From assembly GCA_008508345.1 (NCBI GenBank), contig QNGE01002988.1, forward strand, positions 1 through 64,000: 64,000 bases of DNA. The letters are read 5' to 3'. Both the position numbers and the translations under genes were made by a program. The notes under the pieces were generated by a model. That model saw only the letters and a program-made list of their open reading frames with translations, did not search any database and had not been told where the DNA came from. The DNA is from Paragonimus westermani (lineage: Eukaryota; Platyhelminthes; Trematoda; Plagiorchiida; Troglotrematidae). Position 1 is the stretch's first letter. Each line of letters starts with the position of its first letter. Shown here one piece after another: positions 60,701 through 64,000 of the stretch.

Positions 60701-63700
60701 CTGTTTAGAATCGTCACACTCACGGAGGGCTGCCAATTTACCAGACTAAATCGAGAAACAAAAGGCCGCTGAAATGTGAAAAGGTGAATTGTTCGTTGCG
60801 AATGATTTAACATTAGATTTGCATTAGTTTAAGAAAAAAGACCAGAATTGCACAAAACATTTGCACATTTATTGTTGAAATGTTCAAATTCCACATTTCT
60901 AACGTTCAAGTGGACTTTATTCGAATCAAAATATGAGGCTTTGTTGATTGGAAAAATAGAAACAAACTTTCAAAGTGATCGAATAATGCAAATTAGAGAG
61001 AAACCGAGAAATAAATCTCCTTATTTTGCACTAGATATCTGGATACAATTGTTGTCTTCGTGGAAAACGTTGTTCGGTTGTTTTCAGACTTTTACTAATG
61101 CCACAAGTTTGTGTAATACTTTGCAGTACACGTCCTCCTGATTGTTCGTTTATCGTCATTAATTTTTATCGAAACAACACAGGATCTTGTATACTCCCAG
61201 TGATTCATCTGAAAATCTGAATTAAAACCATGGTGAGACACATTAACTAGATATTCCCGGTAACAAACCATGAGCACTCGATTGATTGTTTTAGTAGTCT
61301 CCGTCAAAATGTTTTGTTTACATCAAAAATTCTTACTGCCTACTTAATGTAAACAAAATGCTTGAGCGCATTATTTGACGATGGTAAATTTTTAACAATC
61401 AGCGGATCGGAGGCATTCGTTGAGAATTTTGATTCTGTTCATGAAAAAATATTGATCGCTGAGCATAATACCAGCTTTGATCAACGAACGAATTATCTGG
61501 GGATTTGTTCAAAATAATGTAAACCTATCTGCACAAATCCGGCATTTGTTTCGGAGGGGGGCAACCAAAAAGTCCTAAAGAGGGCAAAAGCTGCGATTAA
61601 TCATGACGGATTTTCACCCATGTAAACGAAAGTATTCGATACTCACCAAGACTTGGAGATCGCTGAATTGTTTTCAAGATGATTAATCAGATGTTTGCAT
61701 CACCTTTGTATTCATTTTTTAAGAGTTCAAAAATGGCTGCGGTCAAAACCTCTCATTATGGCCATCCTGAACCGTAATATGTTTAATTACTCAATCTAGA
61801 TACCCAATCCAGTGAAGAATTAATAACTTCAGTTGACAATACTGTAAATCTTCCTTAGAATGAACCACTGGAAGTTGCGTATATCACTATTTCAGCACGT
61901 GTTAACACACGCTAGGTAAAAAGTATTCAGTTGTTTTCGGGTATGTAACGAACACAATACGGTGTAATACAGAACAAACGCTGTAGGGCGAACTTAGTAC
62001 TGAACTGGCAAACATTATTAGACCCAGACTAACGAAACACAGAGAAAGTTTACGGCTGTATACGCCACGCTTCCGATTGTATTTTCAGAATTACTTTAAA
62101 AGCCACTATTTATAAGACTGCACTGTCTAAGGCGGAGAGTGTTCAGTAAAGTGAACAGACATCTGTTAATTAGCTAAAAAAATAGCCTACCACTGTCTGC
62201 TTTATACAGTGCAATGGTTACTGACCTTTGCTTAGTGAAGCACACGACCGAACCTGCGCAACCACGCTCGTAGATACCAGAAAAATCAAGAATTTGTGAA
62301 TTGTTCACATCCGCACATTTATTTTGGTGCTTATGCAAGAAGACCTCCACATACGCGCAAACACAAGACAGAGTTATTGAATGAAAAGTGTACAAACGAA
62401 TATTTCTATGACGTCGACTCCGACAGTAGTGTGTATCATCAAATTTGAACTCATTGATTCGAATGAACCTTTAAATACCTTGACCTTATCTTTTATAAAT
62501 ATAAATAAGGCGGTCAACAATGAGTTACACAATGAGACTCATACAGTTGAAATTTCTATGACAAATATTCCAGCAGAATGTAAATCACCAAAAATGTAAT
62601 TTAGGTGGGAAGAAAATGGAGAGTATAATGTTGCGTTGTTATTGATTTTCTCGAAGTATCAGCAAAAGCCATAGCGCTGAGCTCACGATGAACTTATTTT
62701 GGGGAGAAAGAAGGATTACCCTACGTGTGAGAAAAATATCGGTCTCTCCAATTAGACGACTTAACGTAGACATCCAACTGTGGGTAAAATGGTGTCAGAA
62801 CTACCTGTTTTTCTTTATGATGGATACATTTGAATAGAGAAAAAATGATCATCTTGTGCATTCTAGTGGGCCGGAACATGGCGTGTAAGTTCATCTGTAG
62901 CTCTTTTTCGACCGTAAAAGCTGACACCCGCCCGACGCCTTTAGCAGCATCTTTGTACAAACTAACCCCGGTTAATCAGGAAAACCTTTAGTGATGTGAA
63001 GCTAAAACGCAGTCCACACAGTTGTCACGACATTTTTTTAATTCAAATTACTAAGTCCTACAGAAATAAATAGAGCATAAAATTCGCAAGTAATAATGTT
63101 ACGTTGTCGGTTTTCCTCTCAGGTGGCTTTCTTGGAATCAATTGCCAAGTCTAAAATATTCACTTGTTTTCTGCTTTATTTGTTGGCAGTTTCGAAGCGT
63201 ATGATTGAGGCTTCAAATATACTAATAACGTTATGCTTCGCTTCACAAAACAAACGTCAACAAAATGAAATACAACGTGATCACAGAAATTGTCGACAGT
63301 GGTATGCACGTATCGTTTACTTTTGAAACATGGGCATCATTCAAAAAGTCAGCTAACCCGAAAGCGAACAAAAAACGCTCTGATTTGTTTATCTGTTGGT
63401 TAAACTGGGATATCACTTATTGATTTGAATAGAATGCTTTCAAGTGTTCTCAGTAAAGGCGGGACCTTAAATGGTTCTACTGACCCCGTTATTCATTATT
63501 GTCACTCCTGCTGTCGTTTTTATAGATGTCTTGAGAAATTATAGTGATTTGGTGATTTTACTCAAACTAACTGTAGACTTCTCAGTTATGAATAGTAGTC
63601 CCAAGGATTCTCGGCAGAGATAGCGTTTGATGGAGGTCATCAGTCTGTGCAGTTCTTTTTAGTTATTTCACAGGTGGTATGCTGGCGGAACATTTGTAGA

Positions 63701-64000
63701 ATCCGAGCCTCTCATGTTACAGTGCTTGCCATTAAATAAATTGCCCATTGTGAGTACGCGGGCAGCATGAAATTGCTTATTTTATCTTTCAGAGGATACA
63801 TCCAAATTATGGTAAGCCAATGAAAGTTGAGAAGCTTATCTGTAAGGAATCTAGTCTGATTCTTCAAAATCTGAAAGCTGTTGCAATATTGGGCTAATCC
63901 CGATTCTGTATTTTGTTGCAGGCATGCAAATTAGCTCTACTGAGTTTTCCGTCTACTTTGACAGTCTTGTCTGAGCAGGTTCTATAGTTTCTAACCAGCC
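54791..64000. other. Right flank without recognised gene
   Basis: Only short frames without a recognisable domain (for example 55207-55584 minus, 60022-60291 minus, 60520-60813 minus, 63096-63326 plus). No RNA gene, array or repeat boundary was identified. A neighbouring host gene is probably outside the window. Confidence 0.6.

Noticed and set aside
1..64000. CRISPR arrays, prokaryotic operons, riboswitches or phage genes
   Set aside because: No regularly spaced direct repeats or bacterial gene structure; spliced introns and PLE/SINE content show a metazoan nuclear genome.

Overview
The window looks like flatworm, most likely trematode, nuclear DNA. It is AT-leaning and gene-poor, with introns of several kb. 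It carries Penelope-like (PLE) fragments with the GIY-YIG tail common in flatworms and a tRNA-derived SINE with a built-in hammerhead ribozyme of the schistosome Sm-alpha type. Species cannot be fixed from the sequence. There are no bacterial-style operons; most long open frames are chance frames or decayed transposon code.

One host gene can be assembled completely. It is a nine-exon, plus-strand SLC17-family (sialin/VGLUT-like) organic-anion transporter from 2087 to 35449. Joined exons give 541 codons plus stop, with reading frame and family alignment preserved across every junction. Exons: 2087-2323, 9129-9371, 10067-10154, 14433-14522, 20054-20193, 24629-24775, 25283-25415, 27522-27763, 35144-35449. 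Six of eight introns are GT-AG. Intron 6 is clearly GC-AG and intron 1 is best read as GC-AG. The protein keeps the family scaffold and the arginines of TM1 and TM4. It has lost the TM4 glutamates and histidine that serve proton coupling in sialin.

Layout. 1-1550: decayed Gypsy-type LTR retrotransposon on the minus strand (gag, zinc knuckles, start of RT), running off the left edge. 2087-35449: the transporter gene. Its introns hold a 580-bp foldback element (2563-3140), a PLE 3' end flanked by inverted copies of its own tail (about 4765-5262), a SINE with a dead hammerhead (about 17305-17480), an inverted pair of tRNA-derived SINEs (29748-30212) and a broken PLE (about 30600-31430). 35450-64000: no recognisable host gene. 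It contains a PLE/SINE inverted-repeat complex (about 37340-38830) with an intact-looking hammerhead ribozyme (37449-37493, minus), a 256-bp retroposon with 13-bp target-site duplications and a (TCA)n tract (47467-47748), one unassigned exon-like block (47915-48166), and two copies of a stem-loop/GAAAC repeat (about 40570-40612 and 54742-54790).

Most noteworthy: the divergent SLC17 transporter, the GC-AG intron(s), the hammerhead-bearing SINE, and the repeated arrangement of PLE 3' ends facing an inverted copy of the same 3' end. All assignments were made by eye from translated motifs and recalled family sequences; no alignment or database search was run.
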